Positions 22,941 to 35,656 of a stretch of DNA of 64,000 nt are shown piece by piece. This DNA comes from Ulota crispa (Eukaryota > Streptophyta > Bryopsida > Orthotrichales > Orthotrichaceae), in assembly GCA_963920765.1 (NCBI GenBank), contig OY987243.1, positions 27,399,419-27,463,418 of the forward strand. Reading direction: 5' to 3'. The notes beneath the pieces were generated by a model that saw only the letters and a list, made by a program, of their open reading frames with translations, was not told where the DNA came from and did no database searches. The position numbers and the translations under genes were made by a program. Every line of letters starts with the position of its first letter. The first letter of the stretch is position 1.

Positions 22941-24993
22941 CACTAGAAGAAAAACTGCAATATACAAGTACAATTATCCAACTGAAATGCAATTAAGCTG
23001 TGGTACAAGTGGAAAATAATTAGAAATCACATGGTCACTCAAAAAAACAGTCCAAAAACAAAAAGGGTACCCTAAATAACTCACAGTTGTATTGTAGTTG
23101 TCTGCACTACTGCAAAAACTAGCTAGACAACTAATAAGAACAAAATTTTTTATCATCATCAACTTTCAATCTAGTCATGGATGCTATCTGTTCATATGGA
23201 CTCCAATAATCATCCACGTACCACTGTAGTGGTTCTTGAGTGGTTTTGACAACTGCAATACTACTAAAAAACAACTCACAGTTTGCAACTGCAGTAGTTG
23301 TTTTTACTACTACTCTTTACTTTTTGCTCTATTAACATTTCAGGTTGCCCTTTCTTTGCTTTAGGCAGCTAATTCCGTTAAACTACTCATGTTTAGGGTT
23401 TAGTGTAATGCGTTTTAGAGTTTAGAGTTGTACATTAGTTGCTTGTTAGCTGTTCCTAGATTTCTACTACTACGAGTTAACTAAGAAACAACTCCATTGT
23501 TTCTACCTATTTTTACCTCCATCTCTTTGATTTTTTCCATGCTAGTGCACAATGCCCAAGACCCTCTTTCTAGCCTTGGGCGGTTTAGGGGACTGAAATT
23601 ATTTCCATAGTCGTTAGTGTGAATAGGGTAAATTAATGCAGTTGTAAAAAAGTTGCAAATTAGTTGTTTTTGGGTAGGATACAACTAATTTACTACTACA
23701 AAACAACTATTATGTGACCGCTTCTAGTAGGGTTTGGAGATACGGTTTCTTTCTCAAGAATCTAGCATTTGCCTCATTTCATTTACTCTCATGTGTTGTT
23801 AGATGTGCTGCTATTACCCTTCATGATTATTATGTGAATGCATCATAATAGGGTAGTTGTGTTGTAGTTGAATCTCAATTGTTTGTAGTTGACCTCACTC
23901 AATTTGTAGTTGTTCTTGGGGGTTTACTCTTTAGTCGTACTGCAGTTGCATTTTCAATGTACAATTGTTTTTTTGAGGATACAACTACCTGACAACTGCA
24001 ATCAATTTATTTATGACAAGAAGTAAGAGTTAAACTTTATTTGAATGTGCAATGCAAGTTGATATTTCAAAATTCAAAAAATGATTGCAGTTTGTGATTT
24101 GTACAAAGCAAAAAAAATTCTCATTCATTCTACTGCATTGATACATAATGTTCCCAAAAGAATCTTGTACACTCTACTTTAACCTCCATCAATACAACAA
24201 ATCTTTGCAGCAGTTCTTCCCAATCATTGTTGGAGGCATCTCATTCACCCAATCTCCTCCAAACCTTAAATTTGAGTTCTTTATCGTGATCACGCGGTTA
24301 CTTCTTTATTGTTCTCAATAGGCGCTTCCTCCTCCCTTTGCACACACAACAAGGTTAGTAGAAGTGCTCTGTGTGGAAGAGCAATCTTCTTTTGATTTCT
24401 CTAGTCCACTGCATTAATTTTGTCACTCAAACGTACCCTATGCCCATTAAAAATAGGCAGCTCATAGACTTCCATGTTCTATTTACATATAGAAAGAACC
24501 AACAATTACTGAATTTGTATTCAATTTAGACTTAGAGTGTTGTCGGCTTTTATTTGTGGAGTACAATTGTAATGTGACTATAAAACAACTCATACCTCAC
24601 TACAATATGGCCTGTCAGATATAACTACCTGTGTAACAACTAACATACAACTACTATACAATTGACAAATATATGGCAATAATAAAAATAACTGTTATAC
24701 AACTCAAGAAGTTAATTGTTTTGAACTTTGGATATTTGAGACATCTTACATGTCTTTATTGTTTTTTCCCTACTTCTAAGCAAATTTGCGTGGACAGTAG
24801 CAACATAATTTTGAATATGTGTGTCTCTCTTCTATGGTTCCTCCACTATTTGTACTCTTCATTTAGTGGAATCTGCATGCTCATTCTTGTTGTGTCAAAT
24901 GAAGGATCTAGATTCAGTCTCTAGACTTCCAATCAATCTAGCAATTGCAAACCACAAGCACAATAGAGAAGGAAAGAACATACTTACAAATTA

Positions 24994-25575
24994 CTCCCTC
25001 TGTCCCAATATAAAGCTCCAAATTAGACATAGTTCTTGTCCTACTAAAAAGCTCCCTTTTGCTAATTTCAATTCTTGAGAAAGCGTTTGTAATGTTCAAT
25101 GGTCTCATGGGGGCAAGTTAAGCAATTAAAGAGCATTCCTCTCCTAAAAAGCTTGGCCTTGCCCATATGAAGTACCATTGTTGCTACTAATCTTTAAATC
25201 ATCACTAATGAGGAGCTAGCAACATGTACAAATATGGTACTTTTTGCATGGAGTTTGGGTGCCCAAACAGCAACATCAAAGCTAGAGATTGTGCACACAT
25301 TTGGTAGATGGAATATTGATTCTAGAACACATGTGTCATTAGTACAAAGACTAAAATAATGAGGAGCCGGTAGCATTCACAAACTATGCACAAATATGGT
25401 ATTTTTTACATGGAATTTGGGTGTCTAATTGGCAACATAAAAATTGGAGATTTTACAAACATTTGGTAGGTGGTATATTGAATCTAGATTGCATTTGTCA
25501 CTAGCACAATGACTAAAAATACAGTTAATCCCTCATGGAGAAGTTTTTTGGAGTTTTATAGTGGGACATAGGGAG
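24994..25575. mobile_element. Stowaway-like (Tc1/mariner) element S1, 582 bp
   Basis: Begins CTCCCTCTGTCCCAATATAA after TA and ends TTATAGTGGGACATAGGGAG before TT. The CTCCCTCYGT terminus is the plant Stowaway signature. Internal TACTTTTTGCATGGAGTTTG also occurs in the element at 29129-29698, inverted. It is nested in CACTA-1. Confidence 0.85.
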
Positions 25576-26068
25576 TTCTCAAGGATGAAGAGTTGTTGAG
25601 CTTGCTTCTAAATTTGTATCATTGCAGGTCATAAGTGGGGAATTGTACCCAGTTTTGTTTTGTTTAATGTAGTTCATGTCATAGTCCTCGCTGCCATGCA
25701 ATGACTAAGAAATAAATGCTAAAGTGCTAGACGACATCCGCTATATTTGAGTCACGTAGTTGTTTTCTAGTTGTTTTTAGTGACGTTTTAGTTGTTTTTT
25801 GTTGCCGCCATGCAATACCTAAGCAATAAATGCAATAGTATTGTTGGACGGCGTCAATTGTATCTTAGTGGGGTAGTCGTTTTTCAATTGTTCTTGAGTG
25901 ATGATTTAGTTTTTTTTAATTAGCTTGTAGCTATATTACAATTGTATTAGTCAACGTCCAAACCTTGACTTCTTCAAGGCAACGCAATCCATATCTCACT
26001 TTGCACCTGGCCCACAGGAGCTATGGTATTTGGAAATCCTTAGAGAGAGGTTGATTGCATCATTGAGG

Positions 26069-26860
26069 TTAGGTTGTTTGGTAATGAGCTTTGGAATTCA
26101 TTTGTGGTGTCTATGAGTGCTTAGAAGGGATTGATTTGCATCATTGAACTTAGGTTATTTGGCATTGAACTTTGATATTCATTTGTGGTGTGTCTGAAGG
26201 CTTAGAGGAGGCTGATTTGCATTAGTGAAGTTAGTTTGTTTAACATTGAGCTTTGGTATTGATTTAAGGGTGATTGGAGAAGTTTAGAAGGGCCAATTTG
26301 CTTCATTGAAGGTAAGTTGCTTGCCATTGAGCTTTAATGTTGATATTAGGGTTATTAGAGGAGTGTAGAAGAGCTGATTTTTATATTAGAAGTTAGGTTG
26401 TTTTGCATTGAGCTTTGTTGTTGCTTTTATGGTGTTTAGAGGCATTTAGAAGGGTTGATTTCTGTAGTTGAAGTTAGGTTGTTTAGCATTGAAATTTGGT
26501 GTTACTTTTATGGTATTTAAAGGTGTTTAGAAGAGCCAATTTGCTTCATTGAAGGTAAATTGCCTACCATTGAGCTTTGATGTTGATATTAGGGTTTTTA
26601 GAGGAGTTTTGAAGGGCTGATTTTTATAGTAGAAGTTAGGTTGTTTTGCATTGAGCTTTGTTGTTGCTTTTATGGTGTTCAGAGGTGTTTTGAAGGGCTG
26701 ATTTATGTAATTGAAGTTAGGTTGTTTAACATTGAAGTTTGGTGTTGCATTTATGGTATTTAGAGGAGTTTAGAAGGGCTTATATGTATCATTGAAGTTA
26801 GGTTGCTTGTCATTAATCTTTGATGTTTAGATATGATTTTTGTAGCAGTTTAGAAGGGCT
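26069..26860. repeat. ~80-bp tandem array, about 10 units, with 240-bp higher-order period
   Basis: Each unit begins near TTAGGTTGTTTNGCATTGAG and ends near TTTAGAAGGGCTGATTT. Units 3-5 and 6-8 are closer to each other than to their neighbours (both trios contain GCCAATTTGCTTCATTGAAG and GTTGATATTAGGGTT), so a three-unit block of about 240 bp was duplicated. It lies inside CACTA-1. Confidence 0.85.
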
Positions 26861-28000
26861 AAAGACCAACACTTATTAGAAGGTGAAGCATGAGGAGATT
26901 GGCCGCATACTTTGTATTGCCCTAAACTATACTATGATGTAATCATGTAGCATAAGAGAAGCCTAGTAAGCAACTACATTGCAATTGACCATTGTATTAG
27001 GTATTTTGCCATGTTCATTGACATCTAAATTCCTATTGCAACATACTATTCAATCACTAATGTGCAACTGATTTACAACTTCTTTGCCACTATTGTACAA
27101 CTAAATTGCAACTTTGTGGCAACTGCACTAAAACCCAATCATGACTAGAATGAGTCATGTATATGACTAACTTGCAACTCTATTGCAACTAGAATGCAAC
27201 TAAAATACAACTTTGTCTCTACTAAGTGAGAACTGCAATGCAACTTATCAATGATAACAAAGCCACTGGAGCCACTAAGATACAATTGTCTTGCAATTGC
27301 ATGGTTGGCAACTTGGCATGTAAGTTGTGAGGTCAACTTAGTTACAACCAAATTGCAACTATTACTCTCCATCTATTGTACATCGCAGTTGTACTATAGT
27401 ACTAGAAGAGAGTGAAGAGTCACTTATGTTCTGAACTTGACTATAAATTGACTATATGACAATTGAAAAATGACTAATGTACAACTGAATTTATAGGTGA
27501 ACCATTTTTTTACAAAAAAAAACAACTGCAAAGCGACTACTTTACAACAAAAATACAATTGCTTTACAACTGCAAAGGACACGTGTCATTGTGAACTATC
27601 ACTTTCACATTTCATGAAATTGCCTAAATTTGACCAGAACCTCTCTAAACATGACAAGTGGCACTTGGTCATTCGTGTGTCAGATGTGCATTAATGGAGA
27701 CATTGGGATTAGAGAGAAAGATGTCTTCTAACAAAGAAGAAAGAAGGGCAGAGGGGGCAGGTTATTACCAAAATTTAGGAGGGGAAATGGATGGAAAGGT
27801 CGCAGTTGTTTATGAGTGGTTGGCAAAAGTGACAGGTTCACTATCACTATTATGCAACTGTGGTCGACTAAAGTACAACTGCAGTCCATCTAGTTGTACC
27901 TGAGTAGTTTCATGTCATAAACCACTAAAATGCAGTCGTTAATTGCAATCGTTTTTTCCCGTTTTTTACTAGTGATAGTCATTAAGTCCAAGGTGAGCTT

Positions 28001-28548
28001 TAAGGCTGCTTTACACTACAAGTTGAGGCTAGTTTCTAACCTCTCACACCCCCAATGCTAGCATCTAATTGGTTCATATTTTGAAAATAACCTCGAGGCC
28101 TTTACATTAGGAGTCAAGGCTAAATTCTTAGAACATGATTTAATAATTTAAAAACAAGATTTGACTCATCCCCAATTTTAGCAATTACGTTCTCCAAAAA
28201 TGTGAAGCCAATTTTTGGCCCTGAGGGATATTGTCACATTTTCTCAAAATATGATTAGTTGAATAAAAATATTCATTTGAAATACTCAACACCATAGGAT
28301 GGAGTAAAAATATCAATAGCTCTCCTTATATTTTTTCAATCTCCTTTCCTAAAATTTTCAAATTTTGCTCTAATGACCTCAACATTTTAACCTCAAAGCA
28401 TTACACATAAGAGAGTTAGCCCCATTATACTCATATTACAATGGACACTTGGGGCCATTCTTAAACCGTTTGGTCTAAAATTCTGGTTAAAACGACCCCA
28501 CGTTTTCATGACCTTAACTCCTAATGTAAAGCTGTAAAGCGGTCCTTA
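28001..28548. mobile_element. hAT-like nested element pair
   Basis: Outer ends TAAGGCTGCTTTACACTACA and TGTAAAGCGGTCCTTA are inverted. An inner pair, CCTTTACATTAGGAGTCAAG (about 28100) and CCTTAACTCCTAATGTAAAG (about 28511-28530), suggests one element inside or overlapping another. No coding frame. Confidence 0.6.
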
Positions 28549-28889
28549 GTGAAATCCATAATAACCCTGTTCACGTTGCAAGAAGGTGGAGCATTTTTTT
28601 CTCTGACGAGCTCACTTTCTTGTCTTTTCCTCTCGCCAGTGTTTCTGAATGTCGGGATCTTTTCAGTATTTTTGATTGTTTTTTTCTACCACTAGCCAAG
28701 TAACACGCACCCTAGAATGCTTGCATGTCACTGAAAAATGAAACCAATCATCCACATGTGTAGGTCCATCCATGTAATGGACTAAGTTGCAGATAGCAAC
28801 TTCTTACCAAATATTGAGAAATCAAACATATCATTAGGAGGGGTTTGGCAATTTCGTTGCTTGCATAGCATTCAGTAGCACTAGTAAAG
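28549..28889. other. Intergenic DNA, nothing recognised
   Basis: No gene or repeat boundary found between the hAT-like element and repeat copy D2. Confidence 0.35.
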
Positions 28890-29026
28890 GCTGCCCTCCC
28901 TCCAAGAGAATGGTGTGGAATATTTCACACCATTCTTTAATTATGTGGACATTTGGCTGGATTTGTCAAAGAGTTTATGAAAGAGAGGCTTAATTCAATG
29001 CACATATGTTGATGTGAGGTCCAACC

Positions 29027-29698
<672 letters not shown>

Positions 29699-30078
29699 TT
29701 TTTTTTTTGAAGATGAAGTTCATGAATGATACCTGAAGAGAGGGAAAAGCAGCCTCTTTTCAGGCTACCGAATGTTATGTGGGGTCAAACCGTACAAAAA
29801 TTACCAGTATTCCCAAGGCATTTTTGCAGGAGGACACTACAGGCTTCTCATGTAAAATTACGTTTTCCCATGGGTAAATTAAAATGTTTGTGCACCTAGC
29901 GAGGCACAAATAAGTGCAAGCAAGGGTTGTATTGATTGAGAAAACAAGGAATTTAACAAGAAACCATTTTGTAACTATCATGAGAAATCTAGATTTTTCT
30001 CTCACAAAAAGGGTTAGAGAGAAAAATAAAAACTTACAAAGAAATGTAACAAGCACCAAGATTTCCTTATCATGTCAC

Positions 30079-30717
30079 TTAACTCCTAAATGCCTAAGGT
30101 CTTTTTAGAACTTCTAGGAATTTGTTTAGGCTTGAACAAAAATCAATATTTTAATAAGTTGTCTTAGTTTTTTTAAAATTGTAACCGTACAAATTCAAAT
30201 TAGATATGTTAGAGATTACATAGGAAAAGAAAACACAACAACATCACTTATGGATTGAAAGATTATAATGTTTGATCATGAGTGTGTTAAAATTGCAAAT
30301 ATGACTTCTAGTCTTTCAATCCTCTTTTCACATGTTAGATCTAAAAAGTTGGTCACCAAAAAAAATACACAGTTAAAGAACACAACATACATAACTCCAA
30401 TCACTTTACGCCTTTTCAAAATCTCTTCTATATTTTTAAGTGAATTTCTAATGTAAGTTTTTTTCCAAGATCTAGTGTATTTAAGGCTCATTTCAAAAAA
30501 CTCTCAACTTTACGGAAATTCAAAATCCTTGTACAAATTCTTGAATAGAAAAATCATAATCAATCATTTTCAAAATCAAATATTTGGTGCTATAACTAGA
30601 CTTCAAGAAGAACATTGCAAAAATGTAAATTACTAAAAATAGCAGCTTGGTTAAATTTGATGAACTTCAAAGTATTGTTGACACCAAAATTTGATGTTGC
30701 AGACATTTAGGGATTAA
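30079..30717. mobile_element. TTAA-flanked MITE (T6), 639 bp
   Basis: TTAACTCCTAAATGCC at the left and AGACATTTAGGGATTAA at the right. Inverted relative of 1857-2509 by internal sequence. Confidence 0.75.
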
Positions 30718-30945
30718 TTTGTCTAGCCTTGAGGCTTGCCAACATAAAAACAACAAAGTATTTTGACAACAATCTTCTTTAAATAGTTCAGCCACCCAAA
30801 TGTATCTAGCTCAAGTGGCCAAATACGCCACTTCACTCAAGTGACTGAAAACTCAGTTTCAACAATTTGGTATTTGCAATTTCAGTTGGTAAACTTACGT
30901 GTTTTTTGAGGAAAATCTCAAAACATGTTACAACATCAAAAGATA

Positions 30946-31486
30946 TAAGGTAGGAGCACCCATATGCGTGAAACTAAAAACTAAAGGTGTTGGGGTAGAA
31001 AAATCAGTTGATGAAACTTTGAAAAAAAATAATGTTAAGTTAGGAAGAGGAAATAAAAAATATTGGCATCAATTTGAAAGTTTTAATTGTAAGTATTCGT
31101 TCACAAATTTTTTTTAAAGTTTTAAATCAGTAAAGTGTATAGTTGTGTGTAAGAGATGTTTTTGGTGTGCTCATATGCTCATAATATCAACTTGAGAAGT
31201 TCCAATTGTAAGCATGTGTTCATAAAGATTTTTCAAAGTCCTAAATCACTAAAAATGCATAGTTGTGTGTAGGAGATGTCTTTGGTGTGCTCATGTGTTC
31301 ATAATACCAACTTGAGGAATTCTTAAATAGAAAAATGGGGCACTCAAAACCATCACTTTGTCATCCAAAATCATCACTTTGTCACCCACAACCAATTTTT
31401 TTTTTTTAATTGTTAGTCACTGACATCACTAACACAAGTAGGTTCTAGGGTTGGGGACACTAAGGATGAGGGGTGCTCCTACCTTA
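30946..31486. mobile_element. TAAGGTAGG-type MITE (B3), 541 bp, complete
   Basis: Ends TAAGGTAGGAGCACCCATAT and GGGGTGCTCCTACCTTA are inverted. The interior matches 60948-61346 in the same sense and 17071-17520 in the opposite sense, so three copies of one subfamily are present. Confidence 0.85.
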
Positions 31487-31750
31487 GTCATAAATAAAAA
31501 TGGAATTTGCCATCTATTACAAATAGGAACACACCTTCAACACTTCTTGTGGTCAACTAGCCTTTGAAATCACTGTCCATCTTAGTATCAATAAGCTTTA
31601 TCCAACACCCCATTTAACGATTGGTCAGTTGACTATTTGAGGGGGCACATTTGAAGAGCAAGAGTGGGAGACAAGAATTTGAGGGCTCTTGAAAAGTAGA
31701 TGTGAACACTCAATGCATCAGGAATTGTGTGTTAGGGTGCAGATGCTCTT

Positions 31751-32357
31751 AGAGCATCTCCACCAATCTAATGGAAACAAGACAGGGAGGAAGCGGTTGA
31801 ACGGGCCAATATTGAGAGGTTTTCCAGTGCGGGTCTACGGAAGTCTAGCAGTGGCTCAGGATAATGACGCATGAGCAAAAAATAAAGAACATGATATCTC
31901 TTCCTTCAATTGTGGGGTGCTACAGTTAGCATCAAAAGGGTTGTGAAAAGGGTTGTGAAAAGGGTTGTGAAAAGGGTTGTGAAAAGGGTTGTGAAAGGTC
32001 AATGCTCTCACAAAGCATGTTGAATTGAATAAAATTGAGTTGCATTGCAATTTGAATTGAATTGAAATTGAAATTGATTTGAATTGAATTGAAGGGTGTG
32101 CAAGAGGTCACCAACTTGGTGGGACCCAAACTATTCCAATGCTCCGTGCTTGGAGGAATTGGTGAGTTAATAGCAAATGAGCGCAATTTCAGCTTGTTAA
32201 AAAGCCTTGGAGTCCTGGGAATTCACTGTCCCTGAAGGTGTTTTGAGTGTGGCCTTTGAGACCCAGCCCTTTGAGTGACACCGGTGGAGATCTAAGATGG
32301 GAGTCAGAGCCAACAAGCATGCTCACTGGCAATTTCTAGAGAACTGGTGGAGATGTC
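31751..32357. mobile_element. MITE with AGAGCATCTCCACC ends, 607 bp
   Basis: AGAGCATCTCCACCAATCTA at the left pairs with ACTGGTGGAGATGTCGTT at the right. Same terminus type as 7186-8367. It contains the 12-bp array at 31934-31993. Confidence 0.6.
31934..31993. repeat. 12-bp minisatellite, 5 units
   Basis: AAAAGGGTTGTG repeated five times. It is followed by GAATTGAATTGAAATTGA-type degenerate repeats to about 32092. Confidence 0.95.
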
Positions 32358-32689
32358 GTTAGTGACACAACCTTCATAGTAGAGCATCTTTCACAAAATT
32401 TCTAGTTGAGTAAAACACATGGATCACAGTATTTGAAACAACACTAGTAGATAATTCAGCACAAAATCAACAGAATTTCAACCAAAAACTGTTGATTTTT
32501 TTTGTGGATTTGGTCAAGTTGATTTGGGTACTTTTTTGTTGATTTTTTGTTGATTATTTACTGTTTTTTGTTTATTTTTTGTTGATTTTCTGTTACTTTT
32601 AACAAACTTTATGTTATTCATTTCTTTTCTTTTTTTCAATTTTAATTTTTTTTATAGATTTTTTTATTTATTATAAAATAGTGAATTTT

Positions 32690-32850
32690 TTTAAGGGCCG
32701 GGCAACTACCCGAAGATTTGGGCAGCTGCTCGAACCTCCGGGTAGGGCTGCCAGTAGTGGGGTTTGAACCTCCCACCACCGGGTTCACACTCCACAACTC
32801 TTCCGCATTACTAACAACCACTAGAACACATGCTCACACAGATGTGCATA
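32690..32850 (-). mobile_element. tRNA-derived SINE-like sequence
   Basis: Read on the minus strand: TGTTCTAGTGGTTGTTAG resembles a tRNA A-box region, and AGGTTCAAACCCC follows about 50 bases later as a B-box (RNA polymerase III promoter). A GC-richer body and an A/T-rich tail toward 32690 complete a SINE layout. The target duplication was not identified, so the ends are approximate. Confidence 0.6.
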
Positions 32851-33346
32851 ATAGAACCATGATTCTATTTGTACATTGAATGATCATGTTTTTAGTAAGC
32901 TAGTAGACTTTGGAGGCTATTTCGACCCATTAAAGGACTTTTTTTCAAAACACTTAGAACTAAAAAAAGTTGGTAAATGTATTTTACTTTCACCTCCAAC
33001 AGTTTTTTTTGGATTTCAATCTTTTTATCAGAAGTTATGAGCTCAAATCAGAGAAGGTGTTTAGAAATATTAAATAAATTGTTTATTTCCATCCTTTTGA
33101 TTTTAAAAAAAAATTTATATTGGAATTCACAAATCTCAAAAGGATTGTTGCAGGCAAAGGTTGAATTCATTAATAATTATTATTTAGTGCTAGTATTTTT
33201 GTAAAAAGAACCTTATTTTGTTAAAATAGCCTTCATAGTTTGATAGCTTTAAATAACATGAAATTGTGAAAAGTTACGGAATTAAAACCTTGCAATTATA
33301 AAATCCAAATTCTATAGACTTTTGAATAGTTATGGATATTTTTTAA

Positions 33347-33758
33347 GGGCATTAATATGTGAACCACACCCTTTGAACTACTGTACCACACCCCCAAGGT
33401 AAATTTTAGATTTCTACCATCAAAAATTTGAGTTTGAGAATTTTGAATTCAGATATGGACTTAGAGACAATGATATTGTCTAGGACCATAAAAAAAGTTG
33501 CAATTCAACAACACCCAATGAGAAAGCTTATCTTTTTTTACAAACAAAAGTAAAATTAACATTTTTCTCCCTAACTAATTTTTTTCATTGGGTGTTGTTG
33601 AACTGCAATTTTTTTTGTGGTTCTAGACAATACCATGGTCTCTAAATCTAGATTCAAATTCAAAATTTTCAAATTCAGCTTTTTGATGGTAGAAATCTAA
33701 AATTTACCCCGTGGTGTGGTATAGTACTTGGAAGGGTGTGGTACACGTATCAATTCCC
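33347..33758. mobile_element. Mutator-like foldback MITE (W3), 412 bp
   Basis: Ends GGGCATTAATATGTGAACCA and TGGTACACGTATCAATTCCC are inverted, and the arms share CAACAACACCCAATGA / TCATTGGGTGTTGTTG-type blocks with W1 and W2. The flanks ATTTTTTAA and ATCTTTTAA match at 8 of 9 positions. It is nested in CACTA-2. Confidence 0.8.
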
Positions 33759-34689
33759 ATCTTTTAAAGCTTATAAAAATATTTTATAAGATTGTTTTTT
33801 TTAATTCATTTGTTTAGTAATAGAAGGAAAAATACTAAAAATACCCTTTAAGTCTTTCAAAATATCAAGTTTACGCCAAAAATATGTGAAACACAAAAAT
33901 TATTCCTTATTTTTTGTAGGAATATCAATTATACTCCTATTATTTTGGAAAAATAATAAAAAAAGCTCTTCTATTTTGAAACATTAATATATCCTTGTGT
34001 TATTTGAAATGTAAAAATCACCTTTGGTTTCTTGTAAGAATTTGCATTAAACTATACACTTGGTTATCATATAACACAAAGATATAAATAATTTAAAATA
34101 GCTGAGGAGTATTTTTAATATTTTTCCAATATATTAGAAGCATTGTTGATATTTATACAAAAAGGAAAGATATTTTTGGTACTTTTAATCCTTGAGGGAC
34201 ATATATGAATTTTTCAAAGAATTGAGGAGCATCTTTTATATTTGTTTGTAAAGAAATTTTGGTATTTAAAACAGCAAAATGTTGTACTTTTTATACAAAA
34301 TTTTGTTGAATTAGTGAAGTTGTGTCCAAAAGTGTCTAGATCAACAGAAAACTATTGATTTTTTTGTTATTACGATCATGTTTTTATTTGACTTTAAAGG
34401 CTGCTAATTTTAAATCTAACCAAATTGTGAAAAGTAAAGAAAATAAAACCAATCAATGTACACTCAAACTTCTAAAAGATTCCTGTTTTTTTGAAAACTT
34501 CTTTCATTTTTTAAAACTCCAAAACATTTTAATGAGGTCCAAAAAAATTCTAGATAGATTTCAAAAACAAACCTAAACTATTGTAATAGTTTTTTATTTT
34601 AAAATATTTTAAAATATTTTGATGAATTACAAAAAGATTCCTAAAGGACTCTAATTCAGTCTAAGAGATTCTATTTCTATAAATAATTT

Positions 34690-35510
34690 GAAGTACTTTA
34701 ACAAATTTCATAAAGATTTTAAAAAGATTCTCAAAGATTCCAAAAAGGTTCTTGAAAATTCTCAAAGATTCTCAAAGATTTTTAAAATTTCCAAAAAGAT
34801 TCTCAAAAGACTCCCAAAGATTTCCAAAGATTCCCAAAGATTCTTATAGATTCTCAAAGCTTTTCAAAGCTTCCAAGAAGATTCCAAGAAGATTCTTAAA
34901 GATTTTCAAAAATTCTCAAAAAAATTCAAAATTCTTAGAACATTTCCAAAGATTCTCAAATATTCCAAACTATTCTTAAAGATTCTCAAGGATTCTCAAA
35001 TATTCCTAAAAGATTCTCAAAGATTCTCAAAGATTCTAAGAAGATTCTCAAAGATTCCAAAAAGATTTTCAAAGATTTCCAAAGATTCTCAAACATTCTG
35101 AAAGATTCCAAAAAATTTGAAAAGATTTCCAAAGATTTCCTAAGATCCTCAAAGATTCCTAAAAGATTCTCAATGATTATCAAAGATTATCAAAGATTCT
35201 CAAAGATTCTCAAAGATTTTCAATTGTCCTCAAACATTCTCAAAGATTCTAAAAAAATTTGAAAAGATTTCCAAAGATTCTCAAAGATTCCTCAAAGATT
35301 CTCTAAGATTCTCAATTGTCTTCAAACATTCTCAAAGATTCCAAAAAAACTTGAAAAAATTCCCAAAACTTTCCAAAGATTCTCAAAGATTCCAAGAAGA
35401 TTCTCAAAGATTCTAAAATCTTGAAAAGATTCTTAAATATTCTTAAAAATCATGACAAGATTCTCAATGATTCCCAAAAGATTCCCAAAAGATTCCAAAA
35501 TTTCTATTGA
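34690..35510. repeat. Degenerate ~10-12-bp tandem array (AAAGATTCTC)
   Basis: About 800 bp built of AAAGATTCTC / AAAGATTCCA variants. Larger segments recur inside it, e.g. AAAGATTCC-AAAAAA-TTGAAAAGATT blocks near 35100, 35250 and 35340, with ATTGTCYTCAAACATTCTCA in the last two. It fills the right half of CACTA-2. Confidence 0.9.
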
Positions 35511-35656
35511 TTTAGATAATGGTGTCCAAATCAATAGAACTTATTTAGTTTTTTACAAAATTTTGTTAAATTAGTCAATTAGCGTGTGCAAGTGCCCAAA
35601 TCAACAAGAAACTGCTGGTTTTTTGTTATTTTAAATGGAGTTTTCTACTAGTGCAA

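Larger units (their letters stand above)
22941..27974. mobile_element. Non-autonomous CACTA (En/Spm-type) element 1, 5.03 kb
   Basis: The left end CACTAGAAGAAAAACTGCAA and right end, read inward CACTAGTAAAAAACGGGAAA, are inverted. ATA flanks both sides (22938-22940 and 27975-27977), the 3-bp duplication expected of CACTA elements. The subterminal ~1.2 kb at each side is dense in CAACTACAA / GTAGTTGT motifs, in opposite sense at the two ends, as in En/Spm subterminal repeats. There is no transposase frame. A Stowaway-like element (24994-25575) and an ~80-bp tandem array lie inside. Confidence 0.9.
32442..35653. mobile_element. Non-autonomous CACTA element 2, 3.2 kb
   Basis: The left end CACTAGTAGATAATTCAGCA and right end (inward CACTAGTAGAAAACTCCATT) are inverted. 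CAA flanks both sides (32439-32441 and 35654-35656). Subterminal AATCAACA / TGTTGATTT motifs occur near both ends. There is no transposase frame; most of the inside is a SINE-like sequence, a foldback MITE (33347-33758) and a degenerate tandem array. Confidence 0.85.
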
